From positions 124,001 to 188,000 of the forward strand of contig CAZYTM010000002.1 of assembly GCA_964649725.1 (NCBI GenBank): a stretch of DNA of 64,000 bases. The letters run 5' to 3'. Both the position numbers and the translations under genes were made by a program. The notes beneath the pieces are model-generated. The model did no database searches and had not been told where the DNA came from. It was given only the letters and a program-made list of their open reading frames with translations. The number at the start of each line of letters is the position of its first letter. The first letter of the stretch is position 1. The DNA comes from CAZYTM01 sp964649725 (GTDB taxonomy: Bacteria; Desulfobacterota; Desulfuromonadia; Geobacterales; Geobacteraceae). Of this stretch, positions 24,268 to 32,640 are shown in pieces.

Positions 24268-25092
24268 CTACTTGGTCAGCAGATCAAGAAACCCTTGAAT
24301 TGTCGACAGCTTGCGTTCTGAATCGGAATACAATCTGGAACTGAATACCGCTGTGGCGGCATGGCCAGCCAGGAGAGTAAAGAGTTCATAATCGACTGGG
24401 GCAAACCTGGTCTTCTGAACAAGCAGTTTATATATTACCAAGACACCTATGACATGCTCCTTGATCTTCAGCGGAATGCAGACCATAGGGGCGGCAAGAT
24501 CAGCTGTGTAGCCATCGACATCCTCGACAAAATAGTTGTCACCGGTCTTTGCCACCTCACCGATGATACCCTGACCGAACTTGACCGAAGGTATCTCCTC
24601 TCGACTTACCCCTTCGCAGGCAACCGCCTGCAAGTCATTGGTCTTCTCGTCAAGGAGCATTATGGCAAATTCTTCTGCACCGATAAGATTAATGATGATT
24701 TCCGTGATAATCTGCAGAACTTCCTTGAAATCCAGGGTCGAATGGAGCTGATAACTGGCGATGTAAAGATTCGCCAGGTTGTTGTTCTCCTGTTCGATCT
24801 CAACATAACGGGCGGCAAAATCCTGGTTCTCCGCTTCCACATGCCTGATATGCTTTAATATCTCCTCTTTCTCCTGCTCAAGTTCCTGGATCTGCATCAG
24901 CAGACGAGCATTATCCTCTGTCGGGGCAATATTATCCCTGGCAGAACGCTGGGTCTCCTCCAATTGCAGGAGACGGTAACGAAGCCGCTCGTTCTCCTTC
25001 ATCAGATCCTGGGTAAACTCCGCCCCTTTTTTAAAGATCTGCAGGAACTCCTCGGCCTTGTTATGAACCCCTTTTTCCTCTTCCGTTGACAT
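24268..25092 (-). CDS. Coiled-coil GAF-domain protein in che cluster
   Basis: The 274-aa protein has a long charged N-terminal coiled coil (about residues 10-125, rich in E, L, K, Q) and a C-terminal GAF domain (about 130-265) with EFAIMLLDEKTNDLQAVAC and FGQGIIGEVAKTGDNYFVED. GAF domains bind small ligands such as cyclic nucleotides or haem; the ligand is not evident. The ATG at 25092 follows AGGAG by six bases; an earlier in-frame start would overlap cheB. Without an HK or GGDEF domain it may be an adaptor or input protein for the CheA system. Confidence 0.75.
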   Translation of the reverse strand: MSTEEEKGVHNKAEEFLQIFKKGAEFTQDLMKENERLRYRLLQLEETQRSARDNIAPTEDNARLLMQIQELEQEKEEILKHIRHVEAENQDFAARYVEIEQENNNLANLYIASYQLHSTLDFKEVLQIITEIIINLIGAEEFAIMLLDEKTNDLQAVACEGVSREEIPSVKFGQGIIGEVAKTGDNYFVEDVDGYTADLAAPMVCIPLKIKEHVIGVLVIYKLLVQKTRFAPVDYELFTLLAGHAATAVFSSRLYSDSERKLSTIQGFLDLLTK

Positions 25093-25109
25093 AAGCAACT
25101 CCTGTAGTT

Positions 25110-26186
25110 TCAATCTAAACTCGGGACTACTCCACACCTGGTCAATATTTCCCGGGCAACCCGGTCCAGCGGCACTACTTTATCAATCAAACCGGTAGCA
25201 ATCGCTTCACGCGGCATACCGAACACTACTGATGACTCTTCTGCTTCTGCTATGGCTTCACCACCGGCAGCCTTGACAGCTCTGACCCCCTTGCTGCCAT
25301 CATTACCCATACCTGTCAGGACTACAGCCAGTAGACGTTCCGCGTATAGTGGTGCAAGCGAACAGAACATCGCATCAACTGAAGGGATATACCGGTCAGT
25401 GGGTGAAGGCTTGGTAATCCTGACGATCACCTCATCTCCTACCCGCTGGAATATCATATTGTTCCCCCCAGGGGCAACAAGAACATGGCCACCCTTGATA
25501 ACGTCACCATCCTTGGCTTCCTTGACTTCAAAGACCGAGGAACGGTTCAGCCGATCGGCAAATGCCTTGGTAAAACCTGCCGGCATATGCTGAGATACTA
25601 CTATGGCAAACGGCTGCCGCTCTGTATAAGAGGTCAGGATGCTCTGCAGTGCCGGAGGCCCCCCGGTCGATGCCCCTATGGCGACCACCTCAAGGCGTGC
25701 TCTGGAGGGCTTGAGAGTAACGACCTTGACCTTCTTCCGGACTGGCACCTGATTCGACAACAAGATTTCGCGATGCTTGACCCCTGCCATATTGAGGTTG
25801 AGAACGCTGCTTACCTTATGCTGCAAATCTTCCTGGATGGTAAAGAGCTGGTCGGAAATAGCCCGACCCGGCTTGGCGATGAAATCGACCGCACCAAGCT
25901 CCAGCGCCTTGAATACCTGTTCATCGCCGCTTCTGGAGCTGATAACAATTACCGGTGTCGGGCAGGTGTTCATGATGATCCGCAACAGGGTAAAGCCGTC
26001 CATTTTCGGCATTTCCAGGTCAAGAGTGACCAAATCCGGTTTAAGATCTATTATCTTGCGAATCCCCTCTTCGCCATCGGCAGCATACGCCACCACCTTT
26101 ACATTTGGGACCTCCTCCAGCATCTTGATAATTGTCCGCCTGTTGAAGGCTGAATCATCTATTACCACAACCCTGATCTTCTTCAT
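25110..26186 (-). CDS. cheB: Chemotaxis protein-glutamate methylesterase/deamidase CheB
   Basis: The 358-aa protein has an N-terminal receiver (D56 in LDLEMP) and a C-terminal methylesterase domain with the catalytic triad segments IGASTGGP (S173), SQHMPAGF (H200) and GMGNDGSKG (D296). It removes methyl groups from receptors when phosphorylated by CheA. Its start overlaps the cheR stop (ATGA). No receptor gene is present in the cluster. Confidence 0.96.
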   Translation of the reverse strand: MKKIRVVVIDDSAFNRRTIIKMLEEVPNVKVVAYAADGEEGIRKIIDLKPDLVTLDLEMPKMDGFTLLRIIMNTCPTPVIVISSRSGDEQVFKALELGAVDFIAKPGRAISDQLFTIQEDLQHKVSSVLNLNMAGVKHREILLSNQVPVRKKVKVVTLKPSRARLEVVAIGASTGGPPALQSILTSYTERQPFAIVVSQHMPAGFTKAFADRLNRSSVFEVKEAKDGDVIKGGHVLVAPGGNNMIFQRVGDEVIVRITKPSPTDRYIPSVDAMFCSLAPLYAERLLAVVLTGMGNDGSKGVRAVKAAGGEAIAEAEESSVVFGMPREAIATGLIDKVVPLDRVAREILTRCGVVPSLD

Positions 26187-27058
26187 CGGCCACCCCCATC
26201 CAGAGGGGATGGTTTCTGATATACCATGTCATTCTGCAGATGCTTGAGTGCAAAGGCAGTAGAGATATTCATCAACGATTCAGAATGACCCAGCAACAGA
26301 TACCCGCCGTCACGAAGGGACCTGTAAAAAGCATCTATCACCTTTTTTTTCGCAACCAGATCAAAATATATTATGACATTACGGCAGAATATCACATCCA
26401 TCTTGCCGAGCAGTGCCAAGCGGTTCTGATCAAAGAGATTGAGGTGGCTGATAGTGACCAGCTCCTTAACCTCATCGGCAATCTTGAAGCTGCTCTCCTG
26501 TTCCTGAAAATATCGTTTCAGTAACGATTCATCTGTGGCACGAAACGATGCCTTACCAAAAACCGCCTTCCTTGCCTGCTGCAGGACCCGATGACTGATA
26601 TCGGTACCGATGATTTCGATTCGCCACCCCTTGAAGCAACCTGTCTCCAAGATAAGCATGGCTATGGTATACGGCTCTTCACCGGAAGAGCAGCCAGCGC
26701 TCCAGATACGGAGGGACTGCTCTCCTTTCTGTTCCTTGGCCGCTTTTATCTGTGGAAGTATTTCGTCAGTGAACGCTTTTAACTGAAATGCCTCGCGGAA
26801 GAAATAGGTTTCATTGGTGGTCAGCACATCCATGATGTCCGACAACTCCTGATCCCGTTTCCGGTTGTACTTCAGAAAATGGTAATAATCCTTGAAACCA
26901 GACAGTTGATGCGTCGTTATCCGTCGCGCCAGACGTTTTTCCAGTAGATACTTCGAATCATTGTCGAAGAAAATTCCGCAATGGTTATAGATGAGGTCGC
27001 GGATCAGGCGGAATTCCTCTTCACTCATCACCACTTCAGGTTCGACGCTAAAAATCAT
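26183..27058 (-). CDS. cheR: Chemotaxis protein methyltransferase CheR
   Basis: The 291-aa protein has the CheR N-terminal helical domain (about residues 10-75) and a SAM-binding domain with WSAGCSSGEEPYTIAMLI and FCRNVIIYFD. It methylates receptor glutamates. It overlaps the HEAT-repeat gene upstream and cheB downstream by four bases each. A TPR extension or a receptor-tethering pentapeptide partner is not seen. Confidence 0.96.
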   Translation of the reverse strand: MIFSVEPEVVMSEEEFRLIRDLIYNHCGIFFDNDSKYLLEKRLARRITTHQLSGFKDYYHFLKYNRKRDQELSDIMDVLTTNETYFFREAFQLKAFTDEILPQIKAAKEQKGEQSLRIWSAGCSSGEEPYTIAMLILETGCFKGWRIEIIGTDISHRVLQQARKAVFGKASFRATDESLLKRYFQEQESSFKIADEVKELVTISHLNLFDQNRLALLGKMDVIFCRNVIIYFDLVAKKKVIDAFYRSLRDGGYLLLGHSESLMNISTAFALKHLQNDMVYQKPSPLDGGGR

Positions 27059-29082
27059 TGGAACATGTCCAATATATCTTTGATCTGTCCTCTGACCAGA
27101 TCATCAGACTCGGTTTCCAATGCGACACGCAACCTAGGCAACGACTGCTCACCTAATCGTGACACAAATGCCCTGATAAAGGTACTTCGCACATCCCAAT
27201 TGGGATGCGCCAGCAGTTTATCGGCGTACTCCAGCAGCCATCCATCTTCAGTGCCATTTGCGAGGATGTCGATCGCCGTCTTGATAACATCTTCATCACT
27301 GTTATCAAGTGCCTTCCTGACCAGAGCGCAGGCCTCTGCACCGCCTATTTCCGCCAGGCACTCAAGCGCCGTCATCAGCACCAGCCCATCTGCATCCGCA
27401 AGGATTTCCATTATTGCAGGGAGCGCTGTTTCGCTCCCTATTCTGCCGATCCCTTTGAGGGCAGTACATTGTACCCAAGGGTCTTCATCCCTGGCTGCCA
27501 GCAAAAGTGGTTCAAGCGCTTCAGCGCCGCCAATCTCCGCCAGAGCATTTGCTGCAGCAATCCGAACGTCACTCTCCTCGTCTACCAACGCCATCACCAG
27601 ATGGCTGACCGTTGCTGAACTTTTGAGTGTCGCCAAGGCAGCAACAGCTGCCGACCTGACCTCTGCATGCTCGTCCTTGATAAGCAGCGATAGTTTATCA
27701 GCATCCTTCAAAGCAGCAAAGAGCAAGGCTGCATCACGTCGCTGATTGGGCATTTCAGCTGTTGCCAGCATGACAGCTGCCTGTAGAACTGTTTCTGCAG
27801 CCTGTGGCGCAAGCAGGGTAAGAGCCTCGATGGCTCCATCCCGGACTTCCTGATCGCTGTCGCCAAGTAGCCCGATTATGTCGAGGATCAATCCTTTCGA
27901 ACCGGTCTTGCCGGCTGCTATTACTGCTCCCCTGCGGACATGGGCATAGGGGTCTGCCATCCCCTGTCTATAAAGATCACTTGCCGCTGAGAAGTGTAAT
28001 TCGCCACATATCGAGACGATAAAAGTACGTTCCTGCTCGTCGGCATCAGGATACATGCTGACTAGTGCCGCAGCGCCATCATTACCAAGGGATTGAAATG
28101 CCTGCAGACAGGCACGGCGCAACCGGTCGTCGCGACATCCCTGCAGCAGTCTGGCTGTTGCCCGCTCATCACCGATCTTCCCCAACAGCATGACGAGTGC
28201 TTCCTGCACCCCTCGATCCATACTTTCAAGGGAAGAGATGAGCCCATCGACATAGGGGGACCCCTTCAACTCCTTGAGCCTGGCATCAAGTGCCTGAACC
28301 GCTTCACCAGATGGCAACCGATCCCTTATCTTTGCCAGTGCCACGGCTGCCGCCTCCCTGGCACTTCGGACCCGCTCTTTAAGTCCTTCTACCAGTAAAG
28401 GTATGGCTTCATCGTCTCCAATGGCTCCCAGACAATCGTAAACTGCTTTCTTCAGCAGATTATCAGCAGCCAATGGTTTAATTACAGCCATTGGTACCGG
28501 TTTGCCTATTTTACTGAGAGCCTCAAGGATGGTAAAGCGAAACCACATATCATTAATCTGTAATGCCTGGACAAGCTGTGGAACTGCCCGCCCATCACCA
28601 ATCTTGCCGAGATTTTCAGCAGCTGCGGCACTCACATTAGGGTCTGTATCTGCAAGTGCCTTGATCAGAAGCGGTACACTGGCAACCGCACCAATCCCAC
28701 CCATAATATCCATGACAAATTTACGCACATCATGGTCAGTATCATTGACATGTTCGCATAAAACCGGAACAGCCTTTTGCCCGAGCCTTTCAAATAGCTC
28801 TACGGCCGAATTGCGCTGCCCGGCATTCTCCTGGGAGCGGAGCATATCAACCAGATCTGCCATATCCCCAGCTTCCAGATTAGTCTCCAGCAGAGCATCC
28901 ACAGCTTCTTTGCGAACTCTCCAACTCTCGTCACCTAGGGCCACGAAGAGATATTTTTTTGTCTCTGCCAGAGGGAATCTTTTCAACGCGATGACCGCAA
29001 GGCGACGCTGCTCTTCATCGGTTGACCTGAGTTGCTCCTCCAATAATCTGATCTCTTCCACACCTACCTCATGATACAACAT
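27055..29082 (-). CDS. HEAT-repeat scaffold protein in che cluster
   Basis: The 675-aa protein consists almost wholly of HEAT-like repeats of about 31 residues, more than a dozen, with recurring patterns such as VPLLIKALADTDPNVSAAA and VRKEAVDALLE. There is no signal peptide, catalytic motif or membrane segment. It overlaps cheR (ATGA), so it is part of the operon and probably binds one or more of its proteins. Related large HEAT proteins occur in some deltaproteobacterial chemosensory clusters. The function is otherwise unknown. Confidence 0.85.
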   Translation of the reverse strand: MLYHEVGVEEIRLLEEQLRSTDEEQRRLAVIALKRFPLAETKKYLFVALGDESWRVRKEAVDALLETNLEAGDMADLVDMLRSQENAGQRNSAVELFERLGQKAVPVLCEHVNDTDHDVRKFVMDIMGGIGAVASVPLLIKALADTDPNVSAAAAENLGKIGDGRAVPQLVQALQINDMWFRFTILEALSKIGKPVPMAVIKPLAADNLLKKAVYDCLGAIGDDEAIPLLVEGLKERVRSAREAAAVALAKIRDRLPSGEAVQALDARLKELKGSPYVDGLISSLESMDRGVQEALVMLLGKIGDERATARLLQGCRDDRLRRACLQAFQSLGNDGAAALVSMYPDADEQERTFIVSICGELHFSAASDLYRQGMADPYAHVRRGAVIAAGKTGSKGLILDIIGLLGDSDQEVRDGAIEALTLLAPQAAETVLQAAVMLATAEMPNQRRDAALLFAALKDADKLSLLIKDEHAEVRSAAVAALATLKSSATVSHLVMALVDEESDVRIAAANALAEIGGAEALEPLLLAARDEDPWVQCTALKGIGRIGSETALPAIMEILADADGLVLMTALECLAEIGGAEACALVRKALDNSDEDVIKTAIDILANGTEDGWLLEYADKLLAHPNWDVRSTFIRAFVSRLGEQSLPRLRVALETESDDLVRGQIKDILDMFQ

Positions 29083-29134
29083 GACCGGTTAACGCTGAAC
29101 AAGCGTATATCAATTCATTACTGGCAACATTCTG

Positions 29135-30106
29135 CTAGAGTTTCATCTCCCGCTCTTTTTTTGCAATCAACTCACTAAACGCTTCGTCGAGATAGTTGGT
29201 CCCTGCTCTGACTGCTTCCGGTATGCGACGCTCATAGAGCGCTCTACCCTCCTGGATGTCATCTGCCAGCAAGTCGTAAAGGGTCTTGTTCCGCACCCCC
29301 TCTTCCATCTTGGCCTGGTTGTAAAGGGAGATATCAGAGACAATGATTCTCGCCAGCCGCTTTGCCTTGATATGCGCTTCTGGTAATTCCGGCGGCAGAG
29401 TGACAGCGGATGCTGTGGTGACACGCTCTTCATCCTGCTTCAGTTCCTGTCTGGCAGCTTCCTGCTCAGCCTCTTCCTGCCTGGACATCTTGTCTGGAGC
29501 TGTCGGGACCTCCTCGGCAGCATCTGCTGCTGGGGCTGCTGCCACTGGTGACTCCAGCGGTTGCTGCGTACCTACCAGCCGGTAAATCATCGCTGCCAGA
29601 GAGTCCGGGATATGATGCTTCTCTATGTAGTCATCGGCACCGTAAAGAGACTGGGGGGAGCGTTTGTAACGCGTCTTGTCATATATGGATGCGATCAGGA
29701 TTACCTTGACCCCGGCCAGCAGAGGGTCTTTGCGGATCGCCTCACAAACTTCGAATCCATAGAGAGATGGGAGAGCTACATCAAGCAAGACAGCATCCGG
29801 GACCTGCTGTTTAATCGACGCAAGGGCCTCACGGCCATCATTATGGGCAAAGACTGTAAACGGTTCTGATGCCAGGACCTTTTTAACCGCATCACAAAAC
29901 GCCATGCTCTCGTTAGCCACAACCACCTTGATACGGTTAGCAGGCGCTTGCCGGGTCGACGCTGCCGACACCGGAGTTTCCGGCACCTTCCTGACCAGTC
30001 TGAACATGGTCTGGCACTTGCTGCAACGGAGTTTGATCCCACCGAGGCCTATTTTGTTTTCAGCAAATGTGAATTTAGTTTTGCAGTTTGGACAGACAAT
30101 AAGCAT
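29135..30106 (-). CDS. Zinc-ribbon response regulator
   Basis: The 323-aa protein starts with a MJ0042-type zinc ribbon: C5 and C8 in CPNC, C28 and C31 in CSKC. A receiver domain follows at about residues 58-180 with D109 in LLDVALP, then a Q/E-rich linker and a C-terminal conserved helical region (about 235-323, RLARIIVSDISLYNQAKM). The ATG at 30106 is preferred; a GTG at 30127 would add seven residues. The zinc ribbon in front of a receiver suggests protein or nucleic-acid contact; the output is unknown. Confidence 0.8.
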   Translation of the reverse strand: MLIVCPNCKTKFTFAENKIGLGGIKLRCSKCQTMFRLVRKVPETPVSAASTRQAPANRIKVVVANESMAFCDAVKKVLASEPFTVFAHNDGREALASIKQQVPDAVLLDVALPSLYGFEVCEAIRKDPLLAGVKVILIASIYDKTRYKRSPQSLYGADDYIEKHHIPDSLAAMIYRLVGTQQPLESPVAAAPAADAAEEVPTAPDKMSRQEEAEQEAARQELKQDEERVTTASAVTLPPELPEAHIKAKRLARIIVSDISLYNQAKMEEGVRNKTLYDLLADDIQEGRALYERRIPEAVRAGTNYLDEAFSELIAKKEREMKL

Positions 30107-30133
30107 AGATTCCCTTTTCTGCACCACCCATAA

Positions 30134-30613
30134 TTACTCCAAACGATCGCTACTTATCCGGTCGAGTTCAGCTACTTCACGATCGCTCAACAACCGGTCA
30201 ACATTAAGCAGCATGATCATGGCATCTTTAACCAGACAGACACCGATGAAATATTCAGCACCAACCCCTCTGACTACCTGAGGCGGCGGTTTGATATCAC
30301 GGAGCGGCACTGTTATGACCTCTGTGACATCATCTACTATCAACCCGATCGACTGCCTGGCCAGTTTGACTATCAGCAACCTGGTCTTCTGATCGATTTC
30401 TCGACCCGACAGATCGAATCGTTTCCGCAGGTCGACTACCGGGACCACAACTCCGCGCAGATTGAAAATCCCCTCTACAAAAGCCGGTGCCTTTGGCAGA
30501 TTGGCTAATCGCTGCGGTCGGATAATCTCCTTGATACGCATGATGTCGACGGCATAGAGATCTTCGCCGAGGCAAAAACAGGCGATCTGTATTTCCTGAA
30601 TATCCGCATTCAT
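30134..30613 (-). CDS. cheW: CheW-like adaptor
   Basis: The 159-aa single CheW domain includes ALPKAPAFVEGIFNLRG-like residues before VVVPVVDLRKRF and a late VDDVTEVITV segment. CheW couples receptors to CheA. It is one of two CheW proteins in the cluster, which suggests more than one receptor type or ring composition. Confidence 0.92.
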   Translation of the reverse strand: MNADIQEIQIACFCLGEDLYAVDIMRIKEIIRPQRLANLPKAPAFVEGIFNLRGVVVPVVDLRKRFDLSGREIDQKTRLLIVKLARQSIGLIVDDVTEVITVPLRDIKPPPQVVRGVGAEYFIGVCLVKDAMIMLLNVDRLLSDREVAELDRISSDRLE

Positions 30614-30683
30614 CTGAATCCTCAGTCATTCATCGAACCAGTACGTCTTTCGCCCGCCTGGAACTGTATAGAGGCTGCTCCAG

Positions 30684-31058
30684 CTACTCCCGATTAAGCA
30701 GCCCCTGAATCGTTTCGATAACCTTAGCTGACTTGAACGGCTTGGTAATATAGGCGTCGGCACCCACCTGCATCCCCCGGGCAAAATCCTGACTGTTCTT
30801 CTTGGCTGTCAGCATAACAATCGGGATATGCCTGGTATCGGGATTCTCCTTGATGATACGGCAGACCTCAAAACCATCCAGCTCAGGGAGCATGATATCA
30901 AGAATTACCAGATCCGGTTTATTGGTGGTAATCTCCTGAACAGCCGATTTCCCGTCCATGACACCGGTAACATTATACCCTTTGGAGGAGAGAAGAATAC
31001 TTTCCAGCTTGAGAAGGCTCTCTTCATCCTCGACTACAAGTATTCTATTCTTTTTCAT
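30684..31058 (-). CDS. CheY-like response regulator
   Basis: The 124-aa receiver has E10/D11 acidic residues, phosphoacceptor D54 in ILDIMLP, T84 in MLTAKK and K107 in ITKPFK. No output domain is attached. It lies between the two cheW genes. Confidence 0.92.
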   Translation of the reverse strand: MKKNRILVVEDEESLLKLESILLSSKGYNVTGVMDGKSAVQEITTNKPDLVILDIMLPELDGFEVCRIIKENPDTRHIPIVMLTAKKNSQDFARGMQVGADAYITKPFKSAKVIETIQGLLNRE

Positions 31059-31079
31059 CGCCCGCTCCTTTCACTCAAT

Positions 31080-31817
31080 CTAACAGAGGGTTACGTCGAG
31101 AATCTTATCCATGTTTAGCAGTATCAACATCTGCGATTCATTTCTGCCGATGCCGCTGACAAACTCCCGGTCAATTCCGTCCAGCACAGCCGGTGGCGGT
31201 TCGATAGATGAAGCCTCAATCCTGACAACCTGTATCACTTCATCAACTAATACACCGCAGAATTCATCCCCCTTCTTGACGACAATAATCCGTTCCTTAC
31301 CGCCAGACTGAGGCAAAGCAGCCAGGCCAAGACGTTTCACCATGTCGAATACAGGGATTATCACCCCGCGCAGCGACAAGACACCGGTCACGAATTCAGG
31401 GACTCTCGGTACCTCGGTAATTTCGCGCGGCTTGATTATTTCCTTTATCTCCATAATGGTAATGGCATATCTTTCCGAAGCAACCCTGAAACAGAGAAAT
31501 TCCACAAAATTTGCTGCTTCGCGCTGCAAAAGTTTGGCATTTTCAGCTATCCCCTCTCTATCTTCGACCACAAGCTCTCTCCCTGCCAGCAGAGCCTGCA
31601 GCGGGTCAAACGGTCGCTGTTCCTCCGCGTCAATCCTCCCTGTCACAGCGGCAGTCTCTCTGTTCACCTGCCTCTGCTGCGTCACGATGGCGGCGGGGGT
31701 CTCAGACTCAGCAGCAATAGCTGGCGATTCAGTCGCAGCAGATACTGGTTCGTTACTGGTGGAGCTGCTTCGTTCCTGCTCCTGTTGGGCTTTTTTGCGT
31801 ATGTCTGCCAGATTCAT
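31080..31817 (-). CDS. CheW-domain protein with long N-terminal extension
   Basis: The first 100 or so residues of this 245-aa protein are low-complexity (Q, S, E, A rich), and a CheW domain follows at about 105-245 with PRVPEFVTGVLSLRGVIIPV and VDEVIQVVRIE. The ATG at 31817 is chosen; a GTG six bases earlier is possible. The extension is unusual for CheW and may be a flexible tether to other proteins of the cluster. Confidence 0.85.
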   Translation of the reverse strand: MNLADIRKKAQQEQERSSSTSNEPVSAATESPAIAAESETPAAIVTQQRQVNRETAAVTGRIDAEEQRPFDPLQALLAGRELVVEDREGIAENAKLLQREAANFVEFLCFRVASERYAITIMEIKEIIKPREITEVPRVPEFVTGVLSLRGVIIPVFDMVKRLGLAALPQSGGKERIIVVKKGDEFCGVLVDEVIQVVRIEASSIEPPPAVLDGIDREFVSGIGRNESQMLILLNMDKILDVTLC

Positions 31818-31839
31818 GCGCACCCTTTTTCAGACGAGG

Positions 31840-32640
31840 TTAGATTGTCAATTCATGCCGCAGTTCATCTATGATGCCTACATCAATCATGGCGGCATTC
31901 CTGCCGAAACCTTCCAGCAGTGCATTCGTCGCAATCAGATTGATCTTGCGCGGCACCCCACCGGAAAGTTCATATATCCGCTGCACCGCGTCAGGTGAAA
32001 AAAGCCCGACCGGCCCATCGGCAATTTCAATCCGGTAATCAAGATATTCCATAGTCTCTACCAGATCTAACGGCTGCAGGTGATAATTTATGGCAATCCG
32101 TTGCCGGAACGGTTCATAAATCGGTGCAGCAAGTATCCTGCGTAGCTCCGGTTGCCCCATAATAACCACGCTGAGGAGGTTTTTATCATCCAGCTGAAAA
32201 TTGGTCAGCAACCTGATCTCATCAAATATCTCCCGATCCGGGATAAGTTGCGCCTCGTCAATAACGACTACCGGACAGAGTCCGTCACGATGGAACCGGT
32301 AAAGGGAGTCAGTGATTTCCTGTAACAAGTCATCTTTGCCGGGGGGCGGATTTTCCAGAAAAAGGCTCCGTGCGACCACCCGCAGAAACTCCATGGAAGT
32401 CAACCGTGGATTGAAGACAAAACAGAACCGGTACGACTTCCCCATGGCATCCATGAGTGCCCGGGAAATGGTAGTTTTGCCGCAACCGATGTCACCGGTC
32501 AACAGCGCCAGTTCACGCTCTTCCACCACATACTGCAGCCGCGCCAGTGCTTCCTGATGCCCTCTGCTGAGATAAAGAAATCTTGGGTCAGGAGTCTTGG
32601 TAAACGGTTTTTCCCTGAATCCGTAGAATTCCTTGTACAT
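31840..32640 (-). CDS. ExeA/MshM-like AAA ATPase in che cluster
   Basis: The 266-aa ATPase starts MYKEFYGFREKPFTKTPDP, typical of ExeA-like proteins, with Walker A TGDIGCGKT and Walker B VVVIDEAQL followed by a lid domain (LSGGVPRKINLIATNAL). ExeA-type ATPases usually help assemble secretion or pilus machines and normally carry a peptidoglycan-binding domain, which is absent here. It sits between cheA and a cheW-domain gene on the same strand with 0 to 25 bp spacing, so it belongs to the chemosensory operon. Confidence 0.85.
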   Translation of the reverse strand: MYKEFYGFREKPFTKTPDPRFLYLSRGHQEALARLQYVVEERELALLTGDIGCGKTTISRALMDAMGKSYRFCFVFNPRLTSMEFLRVVARSLFLENPPPGKDDLLQEITDSLYRFHRDGLCPVVVIDEAQLIPDREIFDEIRLLTNFQLDDKNLLSVVIMGQPELRRILAAPIYEPFRQRIAINYHLQPLDLVETMEYLDYRIEIADGPVGLFSPDAVQRIYELSGGVPRKINLIATNALLEGFGRNAAMIDVGIIDELRHELTI

